From a virus: a DNA stretch of 64,000 nt. The position numbers were made by a program, and so were the translations under genes. This document shows, one piece after another, positions 43,136 through 52,402 of this stretch (positions are counted from its first letter, which is position 1; the number at the start of each line of letters is the position of its first letter). Location of the stretch: IMG/VR virus record IMGVR_UViG_3300029985_000017, positions 62,001 through 126,000 of that record, one strand, 5' to 3'. The notes beneath the pieces were generated by a model. The model had not been told where the DNA came from and searched no databases. It saw nothing but the letters and a program-made list of their open reading frames with translations.

Positions 43136-43582
43136 ATGACTTATTTATCTATTATAACTTCTGCCGCAAAAGCAGCTAAAGTCAGTGCTGTCCTTCTCTA
43201 TGCTATTTGTGCCCACGAAAGTCGTGATTTCACCTTAGACTATGCGCTGTATGACAATGGATCTCCAAGCTACGGCGTGTGTCAAGTTAAGGAAAATACA
43301 GCTAGGATGCTAGGATTCAAGGGCGATGCGATTGAATTGAGAAATGCCGTGGTGTCTACAAAATATGCCGCTCTTTATCTTAAGTATGAACAAGATAGGT
43401 ATGGAGAAAATGATTGGGTTGTTTTGACCGCTAGCTATAATGCGGGTAGCTATATTGAATCCGCAAAAAAGCCCGGTTTTCCAAAGAACTTAAAGTACGT
43501 TAAGCTAGTTCAAGCTAAGTTGCCAGATGAATACAAAGACCGTCTAAATGGAACAAACAAAGGGGGAGTCCCATGGAAGTAA
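43136..43582 (+). CDS. Lytic transglycosylase (SLT/goose-lysozyme fold), probable endolysin
   Basis: A 148-residue single-domain protein. It has the catalytic Glu in AICAHESRDF (Glu28), the SLT motif SPSYGVCQVKENTARMLGF and the end motif LTASYNAGSY. These enzymes cut peptidoglycan between MurNAc and GlcNAc. There is no signal peptide or cell-wall-binding domain, so it would need a holin or another release route; no clear holin is next to it. It overlaps the following gene by 10 bases. It is the best endolysin candidate in the window. Confidence 0.85.
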   Translation: MTYLSIITSAAKAAKVSAVLLYAICAHESRDFTLDYALYDNGSPSYGVCQVKENTARMLGFKGDAIELRNAVVSTKYAALYLKYEQDRYGENDWVVLTASYNAGSYIESAKKPGFPKNLKYVKLVQAKLPDEYKDRLNGTNKGGVPWK

Positions 43583-43887
43583 TTAAATTGACCAAAAAAA
43601 TGCTTAAGATGCATCCTGCTGATCTACTGATTAAGTTAGGTGCTGCTGATTTGAAGAAAAAAGTTGCATATCCACAACATGTCTATTTTTCAAGGGAAGA
43701 CTATAAAGAATTAGGAAATAATCTAAAAGCTTATGCTAAAAAAACAGCTCCATACACTTCCTCTAGGATAGTAAATTATTCTGTAGGCATGGACCTTCTC
43801 AACTTTGGTCCTAATGAAACACTTAAGGATGCCGTTCGTCCTGGTTGGGCATTGGTGGATAAAAAGGGAATTGCTAAGGAACAATAA
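43573..43887 (+). CDS. Hypothetical protein, 104 aa
   Basis: A basic protein beginning MEVIKLTKKMLKMHPADLLI, with a strong GGGGGAG site inside the end of the transglycosylase gene. There is no membrane segment, so it is not an obvious holin. Co-transcribed with the endolysin and the phosphoesterase. Not recognised. Confidence 0.6.
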   Translation: MEVIKLTKKMLKMHPADLLIKLGAADLKKKVAYPQHVYFSREDYKELGNNLKAYAKKTAPYTSSRIVNYSVGMDLLNFGPNETLKDAVRPGWALVDKKGIAKEQ

Positions 43888-44511
43888 ATGGAACGCAAAG
43901 GCATCTTTTTTTGGTCAGATTTACATATTGGTCACGCCAATGTTTTGAAATTTGATAATAGGCCATTTAAAGATTTGGATCATATGCATGAGGTTCTAAT
44001 AAATAACTATAATTCCACCGTAAAAGATGGGGTGTGTTATTTTTTAGGAGATATTGGACTTGGTAAATCAGATATAGTCCAAAAAGTCATTTCTAGAATG
44101 ATTGGAGTTAAAATCTGTATTCTTGGAAATCATGATAAGGGTGTTGAAGCCATGTATAAGGCTGGATTTGACGCTGTACTTTATGGAGCAACTATGCAAA
44201 TTGCTGGGGAACGTGTAACGCTTTCTCATTGCCCCTTGTTAGGCGTTTATCGTGAGCAATGCGAAGGTATGAATGGAACTAAGACAGGCGAAAATTGGCA
44301 TGGTGAGAGTCGTGAAAAAACAAAAATTTATACCATTAAAGATGAGGGCCAGTACCACCTTCATGGTCACATTCACAGTCCCAATGGTGGAAAAAGTCAA
44401 AAGATATCGGGAAGACAATACGATGTGGGAGTTGCGGCCAATGGGTATAAGCCTATTAGTATTTCGGTAATAGAGAGTTGGATTGCGAAAACAAAGGAAG
44501 AAAAGAAGTAA
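43888..44511 (+). CDS. Calcineurin-like metallophosphoesterase, YfcE/MJ0936-like
   Basis: A 207-residue phosphoesterase with ordered motifs: WSDLHIGHANVL (about 9-20), FLGDIGLG (about 53-60), LGNHDKG (about 76-82), LSHCPL (about 112-117) and HGHIHSPNGG (about 154-163). This is the third member of the superfamily in the window and is closest in style to small YfcE-type phosphodiesterases. The substrate is unknown. It starts one base after the previous stop. Its stop directly abuts the stop of the convergent tube-like gene, with no terminator between. Confidence 0.85.
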   Translation: MERKGIFFWSDLHIGHANVLKFDNRPFKDLDHMHEVLINNYNSTVKDGVCYFLGDIGLGKSDIVQKVISRMIGVKICILGNHDKGVEAMYKAGFDAVLYGATMQIAGERVTLSHCPLLGVYREQCEGMNGTKTGENWHGESREKTKIYTIKDEGQYHLHGHIHSPNGGKSQKISGRQYDVGVAANGYKPISISVIESWIAKTKEEKK

Positions 44512-44940
44512 TCAGCTACGATCTAGAGCCCACAAAGGTACCATACCCTTAAAACTAAAATTAAGTTTGTAGGTTCCTTTAGTTGGAATAGAATGAGATT
44601 CACTTGTAACCTTTGCTTGTGGAATAAAAATAATATCTTCAGATGTTGAGCGATCAGTTACACGTAATGATACATAAGGATTCGCTGATTGATCGGTAAA
44701 CAATGGTCTAAGATTTTTAGCTTGCAAGCCGCCCGAATTCTTAAGACGGAACCCATTTACCTGGCCTGAAATAGTAACTTTATTTCCTGCAATTTCTTGT
44801 GGATATGGAGAATCAATACCATAAATCTCTTCTTCTCCGTAATCAACGGTAAATGAGATATCTGCAACTTCCTTATACTGTTGATTATTCCAGAAAATTT
44901 CTATTTGAGCACCTGTGATGGTTACTGGGATTGAAGACAT
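44512..44940 (-). CDS. Tail tube-like protein
   Basis: A 142-residue beta-rich protein (VTITGAQIEIFWNNQQYKEV; VDYGEEEIYGIDSPYPQEIA; KGTYKLNFSFKGMVPLWALD). The early G-x-q-x-x-v strand, the exxgiDs turn and a strand-rich end are the usual shape of tail tube monomers and of tube-initiator proteins in baseplates. Its position at the end of the baseplate operon makes an initiator or tube role likely. ATG 44940 is chosen because GGGAGG lies just upstream; a longer frame start at 44961 lacks that. Confidence 0.6.
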   Translation of the reverse strand: MSSIPVTITGAQIEIFWNNQQYKEVADISFTVDYGEEEIYGIDSPYPQEIAGNKVTISGQVNGFRLKNSGGLQAKNLRPLFTDQSANPYVSLRVTDRSTSEDIIFIPQAKVTSESHSIPTKGTYKLNFSFKGMVPLWALDRS

Positions 44941-44941
44941 T

Positions 44942-46870
44942 TTATGTACCTCCCAGATCATTTACTGGATATTGGACTGATGTTGGGTTTGGACCATAGA
45001 CATATTTTATTTCTGAGTGAGAAGTTCCTGCGCCCCCCAAACCAATGTCGTTGGGATAAAGTATAACAAAATTAATTGTAATCCCAGCTGCTATTACTTG
45101 ATTAATCAAATCTTGGCAGTAAATACGGCCACCAACCACATCGGTTATTACGAAATCATAATCGCTACCATTAGTATTCACTACTACTGGTGCTTTGTTT
45201 AACACAACCCTAATCGATTGTCCTACAGGATGATCAAATTGTAAATTGTTTACTGGACTTAACAAAATCGTCGTACTAGACGGAACTGCAATAACATTAG
45301 CAATCTCCTGTGTAGATCCCCCATAATCGAAGACTACATATCCGGTGCCATTAGGAAATCCAGTGCTATCTACTACAAATACTACATCACCCGTAGTAGC
45401 GTTAACATCTTGCGTAAGAGTCGTAGCAACCCCACCAACCGTAAAAGGTTGTGTGGTATCAAACATATTTGGGCCAGGCTGATTAGGTTCTAATGATATA
45501 TTATAGCCCTGTGGGCCGCTACCTATGATATTAGCTGATCCTGTATAAGAAATGGTCAAAGTATTAGCTAAACTATTATTATAAATAGAAACGATATTAT
45601 CACTATTCACAATAGCGGTCAAATTGTTCGGAAGGGCATTTATAGCAGCAACCATATTTGTAACGGTTTCAAGAATAGTTCCACCAATTACAAAGTTAGC
45701 TCCTGCAACTAAAGTAATTCCAGAAGTAAGGCTAAAGGAATCGCCATTATTGGGTTGTGCGTTAAAAGTAAACGCCCCAAGTGGCGGATCATGTAAGTGG
45801 GCTGAACCCTCCCTACCCCTAGAAACGACTTGGGTGGTGGCAGGCATATAGATCTGAACAACATTGGTAGTAGTTTGATAAAGTGCGGCGTAGTACCCTT
45901 TAGATGCTATGGTTTGTTTATCTGGATAGAAAAATAGTACTGATGTATCCGTACCTTGTGTTACAACGCCTGTAGTTCCAATTGGATTATAAATCTGAAA
46001 ATAAGAACTTCCTGCTAATCCGCCTACAGCTGCTGTAATGGTATAAGTCCCTATATTAGCTGAAGAAGCAAATCCACCGCCATAAATATTTACATAATCT
46101 CCAACGGTAAGCTTTCCTAAATTAGGGTTTGCGCCACCAGACCATGTAAATCTAATCTGTCCATCCGATTGGGTTGTTAAAGTCCATTGAGTAGAAGAAT
46201 TCCCTCCGGCATTAACAGTAGAAGGGAATAAAAGAATATTCTGAGCACTACCACCTAAAACTGTTACCGAAGATCTTGGCCCAATGGTGCTGCTAACAAG
46301 TTCAACGTAATTACCAAGACCATTATTTTTAATGGTTGCTAATCCAGAAAGTCCTTGGCTATTTAAATAAGCTACAATTACATCTGCAACTTCTATCGCC
46401 TTAGCATTGGTTATATCGGTAAAATTGGCTGCTTGAAATGGAATAGTTACAGGTGCGCCACCGTCAAAGCTAACTATTAATGTGTCTCCACTTTGTAAGT
46501 TATATGGTTCTACAACAGTAGAAGAGTCTGTAGCTTTACAGTATTCATCTCCAAAAATTGCATCAAGTAGATTGTTAATTAGATCTCTTACCTGCTTACG
46601 ATTTTTTATTTGAAGTCCAATTTCTCTAAAAGAAGAATCAGAGATACCAATTTGAGGGGGGCGTGTAACTCCATATTGAGAAAGTAACAGATCGAGATAT
46701 TGGGCTGATGCTGTAGTAATAAAAAGCTGAGCATTTACTTGCTGCACAGAATTAACAAGATATGACGATCCCGTTGCTAAGGCATTTAAGACTGCATCAA
46801 CATTTTTGCCTTTAAGTGCGGGATTAAGATAGGATCTTAAACGTTTATATTCTGTTATATTATTTGCCAT
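44942..46870 (-). CDS. Baseplate/tail structural protein, 642 aa
   Basis: The N-terminal 110 residues (ITEYKRLRSYLNPALKGKNV; SAQYLDLLLSQYGVTRPPQI; RKQVRDLINNLLDAIFG) look like the alpha-helical start of a baseplate wedge or J-like protein. The body has Ig-like or beta-sandwich segments of the same style as the giant neighbour (SGDTLIVSFDGGAPVTIPFQ). It lies 4 bases after the baseplate-J gene and has no clear ribosome binding site, so it is probably coupled to it. Likely a baseplate wedge component; exact homologue not identified. Confidence 0.6.
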   Translation of the reverse strand: MANNITEYKRLRSYLNPALKGKNVDAVLNALATGSSYLVNSVQQVNAQLFITTASAQYLDLLLSQYGVTRPPQIGISDSSFREIGLQIKNRKQVRDLINNLLDAIFGDEYCKATDSSTVVEPYNLQSGDTLIVSFDGGAPVTIPFQAANFTDITNAKAIEVADVIVAYLNSQGLSGLATIKNNGLGNYVELVSSTIGPRSSVTVLGGSAQNILLFPSTVNAGGNSSTQWTLTTQSDGQIRFTWSGGANPNLGKLTVGDYVNIYGGGFASSANIGTYTITAAVGGLAGSSYFQIYNPIGTTGVVTQGTDTSVLFFYPDKQTIASKGYYAALYQTTTNVVQIYMPATTQVVSRGREGSAHLHDPPLGAFTFNAQPNNGDSFSLTSGITLVAGANFVIGGTILETVTNMVAAINALPNNLTAIVNSDNIVSIYNNSLANTLTISYTGSANIIGSGPQGYNISLEPNQPGPNMFDTTQPFTVGGVATTLTQDVNATTGDVVFVVDSTGFPNGTGYVVFDYGGSTQEIANVIAVPSSTTILLSPVNNLQFDHPVGQSIRVVLNKAPVVVNTNGSDYDFVITDVVGGRIYCQDLINQVIAAGITINFVILYPNDIGLGGAGTSHSEIKYVYGPNPTSVQYPVNDLGGT

Positions 46871-46874
46871 ATAA

Positions 46875-49800
46875 TTAGCTTATCAAAGATACAGAAATAT
46901 TAGAAGGTTGTAAAACATATGTCTGCTCATTAGGCTGAACAGCAATCAAATCATGTGTAGGACTATAGAGAGGAGAACTAATTGCGACAGAAACTACTCC
47001 AGCTACAGTAGTACAGACTGCAACAATACTAGAAATTGCTATACTTTTTCCAACTGGATTTGAGTTTACCAGAGCTGCTACATTAGATTGTATTTGTTGT
47101 GCTACAGAACTAAAGGGTGCTCCCGTTTGCAAACGAACATCAATGGCTAAGGTAACAACCAGTGGCAAAGGTACGTCAACAAAAATATCGCTACCTGCTG
47201 CGGCTACGCCAGGAAATGTCAAAGGATCTGTTGGATCTCCATAAATAATTCTGTTGGCTTCTTGGATCAAACCGGTATTATATTTGTATCCATCAAGTCC
47301 TTCGTTAATTGTCGTTGGGAAGTTTAATTTATTAAGTGCAGTAACTTCTACTCCTGCTGCCTGATTAATCTTTTCATACTGTTGATAAGTATCAAAAAGA
47401 ATTTCATTTAAGTTAGTAGTTCCTGGTTGTGGTCCAACCAAATAAACATGCTTATAGCCCGTATACGCCACACCTTCGTCTACATAAATGGAAGACAATA
47501 ATCCGTTCAAATTAAATGAAGGGGTGCTATAAGCAGAGAAAGTAATGGTAGCATCGCCTATACCGCTGGTCAAGGTTAAAGTTCCAGAAGACAATGGATT
47601 GCCATTGCCGGTAGTAGACAGCGTAGTTCCGCCCGAAATGGTGCTGCTCACAGTAAAAAGTTGACCGTTATTTGTATAGGTAGCTCCGGTAGTGGCATTA
47701 GCAGCAGTAACAGTAAAGATATAAACCGTGCTTAAAACGCCATTAATTACGATTTGATTTTGATTAGGAACTTGGGTAATAGTATAGCTACCCGCATTTG
47801 CAGCTCCAAAAGCCGTACTTGAAAGTACCAAAACATCCCCTGGAATCGTAGCTTCATATTCATAGAAAGTTAATGAACTAGAAGTTAAAGTCTTTTCTTC
47901 TTCTATGTAATCTGTATTTTTAATCCAAAAGCTATCGTTAAAGGTCCTAATAACTCTATAAGTTCCTTGATTTGGAGCGGAGAAAGGAGCGCCAATAATA
48001 ACCGAATCACCTTCTTGCACACCTGTACTAGCTAAAAAGGTTGACCCAGCAGTAACAGCAAAGCTAGCTACTGTGGTAGCGTTAACATTGGTGACCTGTA
48101 GGGTGGTGGCAGTGCTGCCAGTTACCATGAACGTGCCGCTATTGGCTGGCGATCCAGTAACCATGATAGTCACTAAATTACCAATCGGTACCCCACTAAA
48201 ATTGGTGGTTCCACTTAAAACGGTATAAATAGAGTCATTTGTTTCAGAAACCAGTCCAATGCTTACCGTATCTCCTGTAGTACTTGCAAAATTAATGCTT
48301 TGTGTTAGATACTGAGGACTAGAAGTGCTATTTACATAACTAAAACAAACTAGTTCACCTTGCGCTTCTACTCTAAAAGTAAGACTACTTAGACCACTAA
48401 TAGCTCTGGGGGTGCCAAAATATCTTTGGGTAGAAAGTCCATTTGACAAAGTTACCGTACTTAAACCGGCTGAAGGGGAATTGGGAGTAAATACTACGTT
48501 AGTGTTATCACCTAATTCAGTCTGTTTTTGTTGTACGTTTGCAGCCTGCAAATAAAACCACTGTCCGCTTATTACATTGGATGAAGCAATAGTAGAAGCT
48601 GAAATAGCCGCATACTGATTATTAATGTTCAAAGCAGAATCAATTACAGGGAACGAATATCCATTTGCTGCTCCGCCTACAACTTCTATGTATCCTGCAG
48701 AACCGTATGTTTCCGAAGAAATTTCAAGTTCAGAATCCCTATTAGCAGTGTTAATAACACTAGCAGTAGACAATCCAGTTACAGCTTGGGTATTAATAAA
48801 CTTATTTACTTGATCAATCGTAGTAGGACTAAAAATGAGAGGTTCGCCGTTATTAAAAGAGTACCCTACATCTGAAGGCAATGCCAAAGGATTTTTAAGA
48901 ACAAATTGTGGAGAACCTGAAATATTGCTTGACAATAACCAGTTAACGCCATCTACAAGTTGCGTATTGGTGCTAGCAGTAATTATACCTGTGCCAGGTG
49001 TTCCACCTGAACCATCATTAACTACCGTAGCAGAGATGTAAGAAGATAGATTTGCATTAACATAAGCTGCTACCGTCGTTGCCGTAGTCGCTGGTGGAAT
49101 CGTGATAGTAAGATTAACCGTGTTACCAACAGTAACTGAGTAATTCAAAGCACTTGCACTAGGAGAATAAACATAACTAATTATAGTTTGCTGTCCACTT
49201 GATCCCCACACCACAGAGCGGTAAAGAATAGAGCTTTGTGAAGTAGTGCTACTCAAAGTTTTCTTAGCTTGCATCAATACTTTATAGTTATTAAAGCTAA
49301 AAGTAGAACCAAAGGACGTTACAAAACTACCAGTTGGAGCTAGATCGGTATCATATGCATTAAAATCGTTAGAATTAACTCCATAAGTGGCGTTAGTTAA
49401 AGCATGCCTATAAAGAGGTACTTGAAAGGTATTATTAACTGGATTATTGTCAATAATAGCAACCAAAGTATCTTTAGCGCCAAAAGAAAGTGGGCTTGAG
49501 GTAAAGAATCTATCATTGGTCCTAAGTCTTCTAACATCAGGATCTTGTGTAATTCCCACTACAGTTGCCGCAACAGTAGTTTCTTGTACCACTTCATTTG
49601 CGGGCTGTTCGTCATCAATTCCACCATAAGGATTAATAAAGGTAATGATCTCGTCGGGTTCTCTTCCGACAAGACTAATGGTAGAATTAAAACTGGACAC
49701 AAAAGTATCTGGTGGAAATGCATGGGTTCCAGAAGAAATAGTGCTATGGAAAAATGATGGCAGATAAGCACTAGCAGTATCTTGATGGGCTAAAATAGGA

Positions 49801-52361
49801 TAACTACTTTGATTTGTTTGTCCAGCTGTAAAATTCAACAGCTGTCCAACTTCATCAAAAGTAATGACTGTTATAGCACCACTAGTATTAATGGTATTGG
49901 TTTTAATGGCTAAGTATTCTTCTATAACAACTGAAAAAGTAAGAGAATCTGTTTGAGCTTGTAGATAAATAGAAATGGCATCTAGAGTTTGTATGCCAGT
50001 AGGGACGTTAAATTTTTGAGGAGCATCAGCCATTCTAGCAACTATAAAACTCGCTTCTTTAATTACAACATCAGATTGTGGTGCAACAGCTGCGGCTTCT
50101 GCTGGAGTAACCAAAATATTTAGGGTATCTTTAGTTGTAGTGGTGGTAGTAATTGAATGAACTCTGCCCTCAAGTCTATTGGTAGCATTAAGTTCTGGAG
50201 ACCATATAATTACATAGTCGCCTGGCAAAATATTAGAAAAGGCTGAAACAGTGTTACATGCATAACTAACTAAGCTACCAGAAACGCTAACGGTTATAAA
50301 GCTACCAGGAGTCGCACCAGTAGGAATAATAGCTACCGGTTCATCAATGGCTAACCAAACATATCCTTCTGATGGAAAATTGATAGATCCACCGCTAATC
50401 GCAGTACTAGTAATGGTTCCTTTTGTATTTTGAGTTCCGGCAGTTAGAGTGTCTCCGGCAACTAAAGGTACAGCAAGTTCAAATTGTGCAGTATTGCGAT
50501 CTAGAGTGTAATCTGAGGTGAGGCCCTTAGAAGACAAACCTTCAGCTGATGTAAACATTCCTTTAGTTACTAAGGTAGATGATGAGCTTATTACTACTTG
50601 AGCACGAGTTTCTGCTCCTAAATTACTTGTAAGTTCTATCTGTGAACCTGAAATAGTGGCCGTTATGCCTGTAATTTTGTTATTAAATACTTCTACCCAA
50701 GATTGTAGGGAGTTTGTAGGACTTACAGTAGAATATAGGCCTGTAGCTAGAAAATCAGAATTTAGAATGGTATAAGTAATCGAATTCGTTCCATCAACTG
50801 AAATGATTAGTGTATCGCCATTAGCAATACTGCTTGACCAATTGGCTTGTTGTGCTGAAAAAACAGAAGCTGTATCTCCATCTTCGCTTAGCAATTTACC
50901 GTCTTTGTAAAGTCTTAGGGTTTCATTAAGTGTAGTAGGGAATCCTAAATAATTATTGGCGTCTGTTAATGATGGAGAAGATGGCGTAGTTACTTGAATA
51001 GATTCATGAGTTTCTGCAATAGCGTTAAGTACCACATAGGTTCCGCCTCCAGAGGTTGAGGCTTGAAAATTTACTAAAGTGTCGGCATTAATACTTGCGC
51101 AAATTTCATAAGCTGTAGCTGCGCCTGGAGCTTGGAAATCAGAGTTTAGAAAAGCATGCTGGGTAGTAACACCGCCAACTGTAACGGCTAGTACATATCC
51201 ACCCTGAATTGCGAATGGAGATGCGTTTGTTGATTGAACAAAAGCTTTAGAAATTGGAGCTTGAGTGCCTCCAGTTGCCAATTGAAAGTACTGCTCTCCA
51301 CCAATAGCAGAATCTACGATATGCTCAATAGCAACTCCTGAAGTTTTAGCTTCATATGGAGTGGATCCACCGGTAGAAATGTAAATAGTTGATGTGCCGT
51401 TTAAATTATTAACTAAAATGTCAGAAGAAATAGTGGCAGCTTCATCAGTTGCTGTAGCTCCAATCAAAGAGTTTTCTAACGCTGTAGCCGTACCCAATCC
51501 AATAGAAGAGAGTTGGTTTTGAATTTGTGTTCTTAATTGATCGTCAGTAGTAGGATCTGTTCCTCCGCTAGTAGGCGAAGGATTTGTAACTGTAGCATTG
51601 GGAAAGGGGGAGCTAGCAAATTGTGTAATAGCTCCAATGGGTATATTGCTAGCTGAGCCTGGCAAAAGAGCTGTAATAGGCACATTAGTTACAGTATTAG
51701 CACCGTCTAAAAGAACTCCTTGCTGGGTTACCACGTATTGATTGTTAGGGGTTATTCCATTTGATGGGGAAAGTACGATTGTGTTTACAGGAACAATTCT
51801 ATTTCCGCCTTGACTAAGGATAATAGACTCATTGATATTATGAAATTTAGTAGTAGCAGAAGTTAAATTGAACTGATAATAATTTCCAATTGAAACTATA
51901 GAGGAATATCCAATTGGACCCTCACTATTATTGGTGCCCCTACCAAGATATATGTTTCCTGTAGCAGGAAATCCTATGTTAGAGCTAGCGTAAACTATAA
52001 TAGAACCTGCATTAGTTGCATTTTGGCCGGGATAAACGGAGGTAGAAACAACTTGGAAAGAGGTATCGGTTACAGTTATAGAACCAGTACTAACAGCTGA
52101 TTCTACAGGCGTAATCCCAAATTCTGCAGCGATTGCCTGCAAACTTGAGCCACTAGCGTATTGTAAACTTGAATTTAATAGTGTAGTAAATACATCCCCT
52201 GAAGCGCGGGCAATTGCTAAAGCTACAACTTGAAAAAAACTTAAATTGGCAGAGCCCACAAATGGTGAAGAAATTCCAGTACTTGTGGCATAACTGGATA
52301 GCATGTCCGAAGTAATCTGGGAATAACTCTCTGGTTGCGGAACTGTTGGTAGTGTAGCCAT
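46875..52361 (-). CDS. Giant baseplate J-like protein, 1,828 aa
   Basis: The N-terminal 300 residues carry the baseplate J/gp47 pattern: LSFFQVVALAIARASGDVFT (40-59), SGSSLQAIAAEFGI (70-83) and the hallmark TSGGTDPTTDDQLRTQI (264-280). The C-terminus has the usual end domain of that family (ATLAID-like VVTLAIDVRLQTGAPFS, VNSNPVGKSIAISSIVAV). Between them lie more than 1,000 residues of repeated beta-sandwich modules. One (FTVTAANATTGATYTNNGQL) also occurs in the fibre at 39409. Typical J proteins are 300-500 residues. It would form the baseplate wedge ring; the insertions may decorate it outward. Confidence 0.8.
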   Translation of the reverse strand: MATLPTVPQPESYSQITSDMLSSYATSTGISSPFVGSANLSFFQVVALAIARASGDVFTTLLNSSLQYASGSSLQAIAAEFGITPVESAVSTGSITVTDTSFQVVSTSVYPGQNATNAGSIIVYASSNIGFPATGNIYLGRGTNNSEGPIGYSSIVSIGNYYQFNLTSATTKFHNINESIILSQGGNRIVPVNTIVLSPSNGITPNNQYVVTQQGVLLDGANTVTNVPITALLPGSASNIPIGAITQFASSPFPNATVTNPSPTSGGTDPTTDDQLRTQIQNQLSSIGLGTATALENSLIGATATDEAATISSDILVNNLNGTSTIYISTGGSTPYEAKTSGVAIEHIVDSAIGGEQYFQLATGGTQAPISKAFVQSTNASPFAIQGGYVLAVTVGGVTTQHAFLNSDFQAPGAATAYEICASINADTLVNFQASTSGGGTYVVLNAIAETHESIQVTTPSSPSLTDANNYLGFPTTLNETLRLYKDGKLLSEDGDTASVFSAQQANWSSSIANGDTLIISVDGTNSITYTILNSDFLATGLYSTVSPTNSLQSWVEVFNNKITGITATISGSQIELTSNLGAETRAQVVISSSSTLVTKGMFTSAEGLSSKGLTSDYTLDRNTAQFELAVPLVAGDTLTAGTQNTKGTITSTAISGGSINFPSEGYVWLAIDEPVAIIPTGATPGSFITVSVSGSLVSYACNTVSAFSNILPGDYVIIWSPELNATNRLEGRVHSITTTTTTKDTLNILVTPAEAAAVAPQSDVVIKEASFIVARMADAPQKFNVPTGIQTLDAISIYLQAQTDSLTFSVVIEEYLAIKTNTINTSGAITVITFDEVGQLLNFTAGQTNQSSYPILAHQDTASAYLPSFFHSTISSGTHAFPPDTFVSSFNSTISLVGREPDEIITFINPYGGIDDEQPANEVVQETTVAATVVGITQDPDVRRLRTNDRFFTSSPLSFGAKDTLVAIIDNNPVNNTFQVPLYRHALTNATYGVNSNDFNAYDTDLAPTGSFVTSFGSTFSFNNYKVLMQAKKTLSSTTSQSSILYRSVVWGSSGQQTIISYVYSPSASALNYSVTVGNTVNLTITIPPATTATTVAAYVNANLSSYISATVVNDGSGGTPGTGIITASTNTQLVDGVNWLLSSNISGSPQFVLKNPLALPSDVGYSFNNGEPLIFSPTTIDQVNKFINTQAVTGLSTASVINTANRDSELEISSETYGSAGYIEVVGGAANGYSFPVIDSALNINNQYAAISASTIASSNVISGQWFYLQAANVQQKQTELGDNTNVVFTPNSPSAGLSTVTLSNGLSTQRYFGTPRAISGLSSLTFRVEAQGELVCFSYVNSTSSPQYLTQSINFASTTGDTVSIGLVSETNDSIYTVLSGTTNFSGVPIGNLVTIMVTGSPANSGTFMVTGSTATTLQVTNVNATTVASFAVTAGSTFLASTGVQEGDSVIIGAPFSAPNQGTYRVIRTFNDSFWIKNTDYIEEEKTLTSSSLTFYEYEATIPGDVLVLSSTAFGAANAGSYTITQVPNQNQIVINGVLSTVYIFTVTAANATTGATYTNNGQLFTVSSTISGGTTLSTTGNGNPLSSGTLTLTSGIGDATITFSAYSTPSFNLNGLLSSIYVDEGVAYTGYKHVYLVGPQPGTTNLNEILFDTYQQYEKINQAAGVEVTALNKLNFPTTINEGLDGYKYNTGLIQEANRIIYGDPTDPLTFPGVAAAGSDIFVDVPLPLVVTLAIDVRLQTGAPFSSVAQQIQSNVAALVNSNPVGKSIAISSIVAVCTTVAGVVSVAISSPLYSPTHDLIAVQPNEQTYVLQPSNISVSLIS

Positions 52362-52380
52362 TTTATTTTATACCTTTATA

Positions 52381-52392
52381 CTTTTATATCAC
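52381..52392 (-). promoter_or_regulatory. Late-type promoter for the baseplate-J gene
   Basis: GTGATATAAAAG on the - strand, then a short leader with AAAGG before ATG 52361. No -35-like box is visible. It fits the RTGATATAR motif. Confidence 0.6.
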
Positions 52393-52402
52393 AACTCTAT
52401 AT

